From Sulfurimonas sp. (GTDB taxonomy: Bacteria; Campylobacterota; Campylobacteria; Campylobacterales; Sulfurimonadaceae), in contig JAGGWO010000097.1 of the NCBI GenBank assembly GCA_021157485.1, forward strand, positions 1 through 19,156: 19,156 nucleotides of DNA, given 5' to 3'. The notes under the pieces are model-generated. The model was not told the origin of the DNA and made no database searches. It saw only the letters and a list, made by a program, of their open reading frames with translations. Below are positions 7,081 through 13,848 of this stretch, one piece after another; positions within the stretch are counted from its first letter, which is position 1, and each line of letters opens with the position of its first letter. The position numbers and the translations under genes were made by a program.

Positions 7081-7797
7081 TTAAGATTTTTTATCTTCGA
7101 CTAAAACTTTATAGATATAAAAAAGTTTCAAAAGGTATATCTCAATAGTCTCTTTACTTAGTGCTTCTTCCACACTAAACTCAGCAATAACTCTACCATC
7201 AAGTAAATCTACCAAACGAACTTGAAGCTCACATAACTCTTCATCTAAGATAGGAAAGACTGGAAGTATAGGAATTCCTACCTCTTTTGAAATATCGTCT
7301 CTATGTTTGGCAAATCTTGGTAAAAAATATTCATCATCAGAGTGAATAAGCTCATCTATCTTTTTTCCAACTGTCATCTTAAGTTGGTTTATAGGAAGTA
7401 TTCCACTAAAGAGTATAGTTATTGGAAATTCACTAAGACTTTTAACCCCTTTCACCCCAAAAGTTGCGTTTTGCTTATCATCTGAAATATCATGTATATA
7501 ATCTACAAACTTTTTTATATCTTCAAAAGAGTTACCATCATCTTCATAGCTTACTATTACACTTAGTGCTTGAGAGATTTTGTATTTTATCTTTTGACCT
7601 TTGAGTTCTTCTTCAAAATCACTATAGTGAAGTTTTAAAACCAAAAATTCACCTTCAATATTTAGGGCATTTAGAAGATTTTCTTCGATTAAAGGAATTG
7701 GATCAGATTTAGAACAAATCATATTTGTAATGGAGTTTTCAATATTTTTGGAGTTTTTTGCCGTATTGGCTTTGATGGAGTCAATTAATTTTTTCAA
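7081..7797 (-). CDS. uncharacterised protein with possible FtsZ C-terminal-domain resemblance
   Basis: This 238-residue protein has no signal peptide or membrane helix. It starts with TTG at 7797, with AAGG at 7810-7807, nine bases upstream; no in-frame ATG occurs before the Met at residue 27. Residues 35-65 (PLIEENLLNALNIEGEFLVL) and about 120-145 (a QNATFGVKGVKS segment, then a hydrophobic FPITILFSGI strand) resemble by eye the C-terminal domain of FtsZ, where a leucine-rich helix and a buried strand are followed by N-A-x-x-x-F/I-G and an ITIIATGF-type strand. The GTP-binding FtsZ half (GGGTGTG) is absent. The C-terminus from residue 190 is acidic and helical. The resemblance is weak and inferred without a search; otherwise the protein is unknown. 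Confidence 0.7.
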   Translation of the reverse strand: MKKLIDSIKANTAKNSKNIENSITNMICSKSDPIPLIEENLLNALNIEGEFLVLKLHYSDFEEELKGQKIKYKISQALSVIVSYEDDGNSFEDIKKFVDYIHDISDDKQNATFGVKGVKSLSEFPITILFSGILPINQLKMTVGKKIDELIHSDDEYFLPRFAKHRDDISKEVGIPILPVFPILDEELCELQVRLVDLLDGRVIAEFSVEEALSKETIEIYLLKLFYIYKVLVEDKKS

Positions 7798-7808
7798 TAT
7801 TTTTAGCC

Positions 7809-7868
7809 TTAGAGATATATAGATTTAAACTGAGCTAGTTTAGCATCATTTTCATCATATATCTCTAA
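7809..7868 (-). promoter_or_regulatory. nested hairpin touching the ribosome site of the 238-residue gene
   Basis: A 12-bp perfect inverted repeat (TTAGAGATATAT at 7809-7820 with its complement at 7857-7868) encloses a 6-bp hairpin (TAAACT at 7826-7831 with AGTTTA at 7837-7842). In the minus-strand transcript the long stem would end inside AAGG, the likely Shine-Dalgarno of the TTG-started gene. This could limit translation. It might also be debris from the neighbouring transposon relic. Seen directly; function inferred. Confidence 0.4.
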
Positions 7869-7904
7869 ATACTATTACTTAGAAGTTAAAGTTTGAACCT
7901 ATAT

Positions 7905-8000
7905 AAAAATAGACTAAACCATAGACCTAGGAAAGTACTCAACTATAAAACTCCATATGAAGTATTTTTTAGTGAAATGAGTAAAAGATTAGCTAGTTAA
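7905..8000 (+). pseudogene. C-terminal remnant of an IS30-family transposase
   Basis: In the plus frame, 7905-8000 translates to about 31 residues that include RLNHRPRKVLNYKTPYEVFF, then SEMSKRLAS and a stop. The N-x-R-P-R-K-x-L-x-Y-K-T-P-x-E-V-F pattern is the well-known end of IS30-family transposases. The frame is blocked by TAA at 7887-7889, and no N-terminal or DDE catalytic part remains, so this is a relic, too short to show as an intact gene. The bases after the stop, TTGCACTTATTTTTAGAATT at 8013-8032 and on to 8036, could be the element's right end. I could not find a matching left inverted repeat. Confidence 0.72.
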
Positions 8001-8118
8001 ATTAGGTGGAAATTGCACTTATTTTTAGAATTGGCGTCATTATAATGAATGCTTTAATAACACAAAACTGCTAATTTGGTAAGATTTTATTTTTTTGAAA
8101 AAATTGGAGAAATGTAGG

Positions 8119-8145
8119 TAAACACCCTGATAACCAGGATGTTTA
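8119..8145 (-). terminator. hairpin downstream of rpsO, candidate terminator
   Basis: On the minus strand, TAAACATCCTG (8145-8135) pairs with CAGGGTGTTTA (8129-8119) across a five-base loop, with one G-U pair: an 11-bp stem beginning 21 bases after the rpsO stop. The nearest T run (8098-8093 region) is about 15 bases further on, so it is not a textbook intrinsic terminator. It is the only strong structure downstream of rpsO, and its position favours that role. Confidence 0.5.
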
Positions 8146-8166
8146 AAGTAGAAAGTAGTTTAAAAA

Positions 8167-8442
8167 CTAGATGTTATCACGGATATCTAAGTCAGATACT
8201 AATTTGTTGTAAGCTTCTTTGTTAGTTCTTTTGAAATATTTCATTAAACGACGACGTTGACCAACTAGTTTTAATAAACCTAGTCTTGAAGCGTGATCTT
8301 TTTTGAATACTTTTAAGTGTTCTGTTAACTCTGCGATTCTAGTAGTTAAAAGTGCGATTTGAACCTCACTTGAACCTGTATCGTTCTCTGAACGACCGTA
8401 TTTTGCAACTATTTCTTGTTTTTTAGCCTGATCTAAAGCCAT
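8167..8442 (-). CDS. rpsO: 30S ribosomal protein S15
   Basis: S15 binds the central domain of 16S rRNA early in small-subunit assembly. The 91 residues from ATG at 8442 match the family length, with motifs [40 protein letters not shown] and the C-terminal LDIRDN. A longer reading from 8493 would add 17 residues not found in S15. The true start is shown by a perfect AGGAGGC (8453-8447) placed 4 to 5 bases before it. The gene is monocistronic here, with a candidate terminator after it, and diverges from the Rrf2 regulator gene. Confidence 0.97.
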   Translation of the reverse strand: MALDQAKKQEIVAKYGRSENDTGSSEVQIALLTTRIAELTEHLKVFKKDHASRLGLLKLVGQRRRLMKYFKRTNKEAYNKLVSDLDIRDNI

Positions 8443-8511
8443 AATAGCCTCCTGATTGGTATAATAATCTAACATTTGCACATCAATATGCAAAGTTGAA
8501 GTGGGATTATA
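8443..8511 (-). promoter_or_regulatory. rpsO promoter and leader hairpin
   Basis: A perfect TATAAT lies on the minus strand at 8511-8506, giving a leader of roughly 55 bases. In the leader, TTTGCATAT and its pairing arm (8494-8475 overall) form an AT-rich hairpin of 6 perfect pairs extended by a G-U pair and two more. It lies about 20 bases upstream of the AGGAGG. S15 controls its own synthesis through different leader structures in several bacterial groups, so this is a candidate binding site by analogy only. Confidence 0.5.
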
Positions 8512-8560
8512 TCTAAATAAGTCTTGATTGTATATAACTCCCTTAATGTAAAAGAATTAG

Positions 8561-8626
8561 ACTCTAAATCAAGTTTAGAGTGACGAAGCTGTATGTTTTT
8601 TAACTTCTTTTGATATAATCTATTTA
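8561..8626 (+). promoter_or_regulatory. rrf2-flhA promoter with upstream inverted repeat
   Basis: TGATATAAT (TATAAT at 8614-8619) is an extended -10 box on the plus strand, about 40 bases before the rrf2 ATG. Upstream, ACTCTAAA at 8561-8568 and TTTAGAGT at 8574-8581 form an 8-bp perfect inverted repeat with a 5-base spacer, centred about 45 bases before the -10 box. This could be an operator, possibly for the Rrf2 protein itself, or a hairpin. The promoter box is clear; the operator is inferred. Confidence 0.55.
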
Positions 8627-8660
8627 AAAAAGATTAAACTCTTAAATAGAAAGTAAAACT

Positions 8661-9065
8661 ATGTTAATAACACGTGCTAGTGAATACGCAATACTCTCTC
8701 TAATACTTTTATCAAAGGCGGACTCACCTCAAGATAGTGAAACTCTCTCTACAAAACTTGCAATCTCTAAAAGTTTTTTAGCAAAAGTACTTCAGACATT
8801 AGCTAAAAATGGAATTTTAAAATCTTACAAGGGTGTAAATGGTGGTTTTGTTTTAGCTGAGGAACCTGAAGATATAAGCATGCTAAAAGTAATGTCAGCG
8901 GTTGAGGGTAAAGCTCCTGCTGTATTTGACTGTTCATCATCTGTAAATCATTGCCCATCTAGCAGAGCACATATATGTTCTATCTGGCCTTTTTTAAATA
9001 AACTACAGGGAAAAATAGACTCTTTTCTCGATAAGTTAACACTAGCTGATTTACTAGAAGAGTAG
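8661..9065 (+). CDS. Rrf2-family transcriptional regulator with three cysteines
   Basis: This 134-residue DNA-binding regulator has an N-terminal winged helix (residues 1-65, MLITRASEYAILSLILL and the KSFLAKVLQTLAKNGIL recognition region, then GVNGGFVLA for the wing). Cys91, Cys98 and Cys106 follow, spaced as in iron-sulfur Rrf2 members such as IscR and NsrR. It is therefore likely to sense iron-sulfur status, nitric oxide or oxygen. Its stop is 3 bases before the TTG start of flhA, so the two are co-transcribed. As I recall the same neighbours (rpsO, rrf2, flhA) occur in Campylobacter jejuni. The weak AGAAAG before the ATG suggests modest translation. IscR itself is less likely, as no isc genes lie nearby. 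Confidence 0.9.
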   Translation: MLITRASEYAILSLILLSKADSPQDSETLSTKLAISKSFLAKVLQTLAKNGILKSYKGVNGGFVLAEEPEDISMLKVMSAVEGKAPAVFDCSSSVNHCPSSRAHICSIWPFLNKLQGKIDSFLDKLTLADLLEE

Positions 9066-9068
9066 CAC

Positions 9069-11249
9069 TTGGCAAAAAAACTTACACTTAAACAGCAGAT
9101 TGGAATAACTTTAAATTTCCTTATCGGACAGAGAGATTTAAGTGTAGTTATTTTTGTAATGGCAATTCTTGCTATTATTATAGTACCTCTTCCATCTGCA
9201 ATACTGGATATATTACTAACTGTTTCAATAGCATTTGCAGTCCTAATTTTATTAATCTCTTTATATGTTCCTAAACCAACAGACTTAACTACTTTTCCAA
9301 CATTAATTCTTATTCTTACTCTTTTTAGACTCTCACTTAATGTTGCTACAACAAGAATGATTTTAAGTCACGGTCACGAAGGTCCTGGACACGTAAGTGA
9401 GCTTATTACAAGTTTTGGTGACTTTGTTGTTGGTGGTAACTATGTTATTGGTATAATCGTTTTCTCAATTTTAGTGCTTATTAACTTTATGGTTATTACT
9501 AAAGGTTCTACAAGGGTTGCAGAAGTTGCAGCTCGTTTCGTACTTGACTCTATGCCTGGTAAACAGATGGCAGTTGATGCGGACTTAAACGCAGGTCTTA
9601 TTGATGATGCCCAGGCAAAAGCTAGACGTGCAGAAATCCTTCAAGATGCAAACTTTTATGGAGCCATGGATGGTTCTAGTAAGTTTGTAAAGGGTGACGC
9701 AGTTGCTGCTATTGTAATTACAATTATTAACATTATCGGTGGATTTCTTATTGGTGTGTTTCAACATGGTATGAGTGTTAGCGATAGTGCTGCTACTTTC
9801 ACACTTTTAACAATCGGTGATGGGCTTGTTGGTCAGATTCCAGCCCTTATTATCTCTACTGCGACAGGTATTATGATTACACGTTCATCTAGTGATGGTG
9901 ACAACTTCGCAGAGGGTACTATCAACCAGATGACTGGTAATGCAAAAATCATGATGATTGTTGGATTTATCATGATTTTATTTGCTTTAGTTCCTGGTCT
10001 TCCAACTGCTCCTATGGGTCTTGTTGGACTTCTTTTTGCAGTTCTTGGTTGGTCTATCTATAAATATGAAAGAGGTGAACTTAGTATTCTTGATGTTGAA
10101 AACATCTTAGGAAAAAAATCTCCCCAACAGTTAGAAAAAGAGAAGAGTGCAATCAAGCCTAAGAAAACAAATGAAGAGATAGCAAAAGAAGAAGAGACAG
10201 CACTTGAAGATATTCTAAAAGTTGAAATGCTTGAACTCACACTCGGATATCAACTCATTCGACTAGCCGATGCTGCTCAAGGTGGAGACTTACTTGAACG
10301 TATTCGCTCTATGAGACGTAAAATTGCTTCTGACTTTGGTTTTTTAATGCCTCAGGTTCGTATCCGTGACAACTTACATCTACAGCCTCAACAGTATCAA
10401 ATTCTACTCAAAGGTGTCTCTATAGGTGAAGGTGAAATCATGCCAGATAAGTTTCTTGCTATGGATAGCGGAATGGCTACTGGCGACATTAAAGGTGAGG
10501 CAACAAAAGAGCCTGCGTTTGGACTTGATGCGCTATGGATAACTCCTGAACAAAAAGAAGATGCAATCATAAACGGCTATACAGTTGTTGATCCAGCTAC
10601 TGTAATATCAACTCATATGAGTGAGCTTATTAAACGCAATGCAGAAGACCTTCTTACTCGTCAAGAGGTGCAAACACTTATCGACAAAATCAAAAATGAC
10701 TTTCCAGTTATTATTGACGATGTTCAAAAAGTTGCTAATATTGGTCTTATTCAGAGAGTTCTTAAAGCTCTTTTACATGAGAAAATACCTCTTAAAGATA
10801 TGCTTACTATACTAGAAACTATTGCAGATATCGCAGAGTACACAAAAAATGTAGATGTAATTGCAGAACAAGTAAGAGCTAAACTCTCTCGTATTATCAC
10901 ACAGATGTATGCTGGTGAAGACAAAGTAATCAGACTACTGACATTTGATACTGCAAGTGAGCAGCTAATGTTAGAGAAGTCTCAAGAACAAGATGGCACA
11001 AGAAACTTAATGCTAAATGTTGGTGAGATAAATGCCCTCATCCAAGCAACAAGCACTAAAGCGGCAGAGCTATTACAAAAAGGTGTATCACCAGTTGTAA
11101 TCATAGTAGATCCACAACTTCGACGTGGAGTAGCAGAGATATTTGAGCGTTTTTCACTAGATGTAGTTGTACTATCTCACGCAGAGATAGATTCAAGTGC
11201 TACTTTTGAAGTAATGGGTTCAATCTCAATAGAAGGTAGTTCTAAATAA
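9069..11249 (+). CDS. flhA: flagellar export gate protein FlhA
   Basis: FlhA is the large membrane component of the flagellar type III export apparatus. It forms a nonameric ring whose cytosolic domain docks chaperone-substrate complexes. The 726 residues consist of about eight membrane segments in residues 20-330, with the FHIPEP-family signature region (AEVAARFVLDSMPGKQMAVD, around residue 150), then a linker rich in Lys/Glu (about 345-375) and the cytosolic domain to the end. The start is TTG at 9069, three bases after the rrf2 stop, so it depends on coupled translation; no good ribosome site is seen. It is intact. In Campylobacterota FlhA is also needed to activate sigma-54 flagellar genes, so co-expression with a redox-type regulator is notable. 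Confidence 0.97.
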   Translation: MAKKLTLKQQIGITLNFLIGQRDLSVVIFVMAILAIIIVPLPSAILDILLTVSIAFAVLILLISLYVPKPTDLTTFPTLILILTLFRLSLNVATTRMILSHGHEGPGHVSELITSFGDFVVGGNYVIGIIVFSILVLINFMVITKGSTRVAEVAARFVLDSMPGKQMAVDADLNAGLIDDAQAKARRAEILQDANFYGAMDGSSKFVKGDAVAAIVITIINIIGGFLIGVFQHGMSVSDSAATFTLLTIGDGLVGQIPALIISTATGIMITRSSSDGDNFAEGTINQMTGNAKIMMIVGFIMILFALVPGLPTAPMGLVGLLFAVLGWSIYKYERGELSILDVENILGKKSPQQLEKEKSAIKPKKTNEEIAKEEETALEDILKVEMLELTLGYQLIRLADAAQGGDLLERIRSMRRKIASDFGFLMPQVRIRDNLHLQPQQYQILLKGVSIGEGEIMPDKFLAMDSGMATGDIKGEATKEPAFGLDALWITPEQKEDAIINGYTVVDPATVISTHMSELIKRNAEDLLTRQEVQTLIDKIKNDFPVIIDDVQKVANIGLIQRVLKALLHEKIPLKDMLTILETIADIAEYTKNVDVIAEQVRAKLSRIITQMYAGEDKVIRLLTFDTASEQLMLEKSQEQDGTRNLMLNVGEINALIQATSTKAAELLQKGVSPVVIIVDPQLRRGVAEIFERFSLDVVVLSHAEIDSSATFEVMGSISIEGSSK

Positions 11250-11259
11250 CTATTTAGAA
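11240..11259 (+). other. perfect hairpin across the flhA stop codon
   Basis: TTCTAAATA (11240-11248) and TATTTAGAA (11251-11259) form a 9-bp perfect inverted repeat around the flhA stop, with a two-base centre. It has no T run and little GC, so it is not a convincing terminator, and the next gene starts 24 bases on in the same direction. Confidence 0.45.
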
Positions 11260-11282
11260 ATTTAATCAAAACAAGGTATAAA

Positions 11283-12359
11283 ATGAACATTCACCACTTA
11301 TCACACATAGATTTAGACGGTTATAGCTGTCAGTTAGTTATGAAGTATACACCATATAATATTACAAACTATAACGCCAATTATGGTGCAGAGGTAAAAT
11401 CAAAACTAGACCTAATGCTTGAAAACATTAGAAAAGCTAACGAGCCTGCAACTATTATGATAACTGACCTAAATCTCACAGCTGATGAAGCTAGATGGTT
11501 AAGTAATGAAGTCAATAAGATGAATCAGCAAAACAAAAAAATTACCCTTACTCTATTAGATCATCATGGTAGTGGTGAAGAGAGTGCTAAAAAGCATGAC
11601 TGGTATTATCTTGATGTAGAGAGATGTGCTACTAAAATTACTTATGACTATGTAAAAGAGAACTTTGAGTTTGATGAACCTACTTGGATGAACAAGTATG
11701 TAAATGTAGTAAACGCAGTAGATTTATGGAAGCAAGAAGAAGTCGAGAACTTTGAGTATGGTAAGGTTTGTATGCGTCTTGTAACTGAGACAAGAGAGCT
11801 TAATCGTGTAATGTTTGCAGTTGAAGATTCAAACTATAAACTCTCACTTCTACTTGAGGCTACAAAACTTTTAGATGAAGATAATGCTGCTATTTTACTT
11901 GATGAAAGAATTCATACAATTAAAAAAGAATTTTTTAGAGAAGATAAGGACAATACACTTGATAACTTAGCTACAAAATACGTAGTTGGTCTTCTTGGTT
12001 CCAAAAGAAATACTCATACAATCTACTACAAAGGGTATCGTGGATACCTAAGTTATGGAGTTGGAAATACTTCTATAGTTGGTAATGGTTTTTTACTTGA
12101 ATATCCAGAGTATGATTTTATCGTTGATGTGAGCTATCGTGGGACAATGAGTCTTCGTGCAAACTACCAAGTAAGTGTTGCTCAAATTTCTAAAGAGTGG
12201 GCAAATGGTGGTGGACATCCAAACGCAGCTGGTGGAAGAATCATGGGCTTTAAAGAACAGTTCCGTTACGACAAAGTTAAACAGCAGATAGAGATGCTTA
12301 TTAGTGATAAAGAGTCACGTGCAGGTAAGTTAGAGTATAAAAAGGAAGATCTGGCATAA
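11283..12359 (+). CDS. DHH-family phosphoesterase
   Basis: This 358-residue cytosolic protein has the DHH superfamily motifs: HIDLDG at residues 8-13 (Asp10 and Asp12 as metal ligands), ITDLNL (Asp62), the name-giving LLDHHGSG (Asp93-His94-His95), and a C-terminal DHHA1-type nucleic-acid-binding GGGHPNAAGG near residues 313-322. The family includes RecJ, oligoribonuclease NrnA/NrnB and cyclic dinucleotide hydrolases. The length and spacing are closest to NrnB-like short-RNA or pAp phosphatases, but the exact substrate cannot be fixed from sequence. A clear AAGG sits 8 bases before the ATG. It lies 33 bp after flhA and is likely read through from the same promoter. Confidence 0.87.
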   Translation: MNIHHLSHIDLDGYSCQLVMKYTPYNITNYNANYGAEVKSKLDLMLENIRKANEPATIMITDLNLTADEARWLSNEVNKMNQQNKKITLTLLDHHGSGEESAKKHDWYYLDVERCATKITYDYVKENFEFDEPTWMNKYVNVVNAVDLWKQEEVENFEYGKVCMRLVTETRELNRVMFAVEDSNYKLSLLLEATKLLDEDNAAILLDERIHTIKKEFFREDKDNTLDNLATKYVVGLLGSKRNTHTIYYKGYRGYLSYGVGNTSIVGNGFLLEYPEYDFIVDVSYRGTMSLRANYQVSVAQISKEWANGGGHPNAAGGRIMGFKEQFRYDKVKQQIEMLISDKESRAGKLEYKKEDLA

Positions 12360-12427
12360 ATGCCGATACCACCGTGGCTCATGTGTTCTATGCCATTTCA
12401 AGCATAGAATAAAAGCCTAAGTGTGGT
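12353..12427. other. interrupted hairpin between convergent genes
   Basis: The 76 bases between the DHH gene and amiA are more structured than their surroundings. ACCAC (12368-12372) pairs with GTGGT (12423-12427), GGCT (12376-12379) with AGCC (12414-12417), and TTCTATGC (12386-12393) with GCATAGAA (12402-12409) around an eight-base loop. In addition GGCAT/ATGCC (12353-12364) spans the DHH stop codon. This could be a bidirectional terminator for the two convergent transcripts, although no T run follows. It could equally be a small repeat or an RNA of unknown kind. Confidence 0.45.
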
Positions 12428-12435
12428 GCTTTACC

Positions 12436-13848
12436 TTAATTATTCAAAAAATACCTCTCTACTCCATTGGCAAGACCAAGAGCAAGTTTTTTCTGATATT
12501 TAGAATTTACTAATCTTCTTGCTTCTGTTGGATGAGTAATAAATCCAACTTCTACTAAAACAGAAGGCATTTGAGCACCAACAAGTACCCAAAATGGTCC
12601 TTCTCTCACTCCAGCATCTTTAACATTTTTATAACTTTTACTCAAAGTAGCTAACATTCCACGTTGAAGATCAATAGCTAATTTATTTGCAGCAACTATA
12701 TTATGAGAATTTATTGTATTTAAGAAACTCTCCTTTCCATAAAAGTCCATATCACTTAAATCAGCCGCATTCTCTTTTGCTGCAACTTTTTTAGCTCTAC
12801 TTGAACGTGATTTAGCTAAAAAATAGCACTCAATTCCATGCACTTTTTTAGCATGCTTTTTACTCACTGCGTTTGCGTGAATACTTACAAATATATCTGC
12901 ATCTTTCTTGTTTGCATATTGTGTTCTTTTACTCAACTTTACAAACTTATCTCTATCTCTTGTCATGTAAACTTTAAAACCACGAGATTTTAAAATATTT
13001 CTTAACTCCTGAGCAATCTGAAAAACTACAATCTTTTCTCTATATCTTTTATATCCTACAGCACCAGGGTCTTTTCCACCATGACCAGCATCTATTACAA
13101 TGGTCTTGTTTCTATCTAAACGTTTTGGTGACACTGCTTTATATTTCGTAGGTAATGCTGATTTATTGCCTGAGGCATGACTCATACTTATTTGTAACTG
13201 AGAGTTGTCAGTTTTAAATCTGACACTTAATTTAGTTGAGTTTTCTATAACAAGACGTAAAGTATTTGGATTAAATTGTGCTAATTTAATTCTACTAATA
13301 TTGTCTTTTCTTAAATTTTGAGATTTTGTTAACATTGATGCATGAATATCAAAAATATATTTATATCTTTTCTTTTTTGAATCATAGAGTGTAAAATAAT
13401 TTATCTGGTTAGATCTTAATTTTTTATCGAATCTAAGAACTAATCTATCATTTTTCCATCTAACTGATTTTAATTTATGGGAAGACTTTATCTTAATTTT
13501 TTTCTTACTTTTACTTTTTGGATTAGCTTTTGGTGTTGGTGCTCTATATGATGTTTTAGGTTTTGATTTTATAAGTTCTCTAGAGTATTGAGAGACATCA
13601 ATATGTAGTTTTCTTCCACTTGCAACTATACCACTTAAGGCATTTGAACGAAGCTTTTCATTGTCATTCATTAGTGCACGGAGATATAAATTTTTATAGT
13701 CGTTATAAGCACGGAACTGATCACTTTTGTTTGAAGTTTTCATAAAGCCATTGGCTCTTTTTAAAATCTCATTATCACTTAGAGCACTAAGAGATATTAC
13801 AAACGCAAGTAGAAGAAAGAGAGAGCGAAGCATTAACTTCTTATTCAC
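12436..13848 (-). CDS. amiA: N-acetylmuramoyl-L-alanine amidase
   Basis: This periplasmic zinc amidase cleaves the bond between N-acetylmuramic acid and L-Ala in peptidoglycan, for daughter-cell separation and wall remodelling. The 470 residues comprise a signal peptide (1-24), a helical stretch and a basic Lys/Pro linker (95-125), an AMIN-like beta domain (about 126-225) and an Amidase_3 domain (248-468). Catalytic residues are visible: His256 in DAGHGG, Glu271 in YREK, His324 in SIHANA, and Glu433 in LVEVGFITH. GTG at 13848 overlaps the upstream gene by 8 bases; an ATG at 13833 is possible but leaves a shorter signal peptide. The gene is last in the block read from pyrH. Confidence 0.94.
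   Translation of the reverse strand: MNKKLMLRSLFLLLAFVISLSALSDNEILKRANGFMKTSNKSDQFRAYNDYKNLYLRALMNDNEKLRSNALSGIVASGRKLHIDVSQYSRELIKSKPKTSYRAPTPKANPKSKSKKKIKIKSSHKLKSVRWKNDRLVLRFDKKLRSNQINYFTLYDSKKKRYKYIFDIHASMLTKSQNLRKDNISRIKLAQFNPNTLRLVIENSTKLSVRFKTDNSQLQISMSHASGNKSALPTKYKAVSPKRLDRNKTIVIDAGHGGKDPGAVGYKRYREKIVVFQIAQELRNILKSRGFKVYMTRDRDKFVKLSKRTQYANKKDADIFVSIHANAVSKKHAKKVHGIECYFLAKSRSSRAKKVAAKENAADLSDMDFYGKESFLNTINSHNIVAANKLAIDLQRGMLATLSKSYKNVKDAGVREGPFWVLVGAQMPSVLVEVGFITHPTEARRLVNSKYQKKLALGLANGVERYFLNN

Larger units (their letters stand above)
7798..8166. other. gene-poor spacer between a hypothetical gene and rpsO
   Basis: This 369-base stretch, the longest without an intact gene, contains the nested hairpin (7809-7868), the IS30 transposase relic (7905-8000) and its possible right end (to 8036), and the rpsO downstream hairpin (8119-8145). 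Between 8037 and 8118 I see only AT-rich sequence, including TATAAT at 8041-8046 with no gene directly downstream and an A/T palindrome around 8088-8105. Confidence 0.7.

Noticed and set aside
8013..8046. TTGCAC and TATAAT as a -35/-10 promoter pair
   Set aside because: The spacer is 22 bases, too long, and no plus-strand gene follows before the divergent rpsO.
8031..8055. TTGGC followed by GC, considered as a sigma-54 promoter
   Set aside because: The GG to GC spacing is about 16 bases instead of the required 10.
8443..8493. A 17-residue upstream extension of rpsO
   Set aside because: S15 proteins begin at the ATG at 8442, which has a perfect AGGAGGC; the extension covers the leader hairpin instead.
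12360..12407. A 15-codon reading frame whose ATG overlaps the DHH stop region (TAAATG)
   Set aside because: It lies entirely inside the interrupted hairpin, has no well-placed ribosome site and shows no family I recognise.
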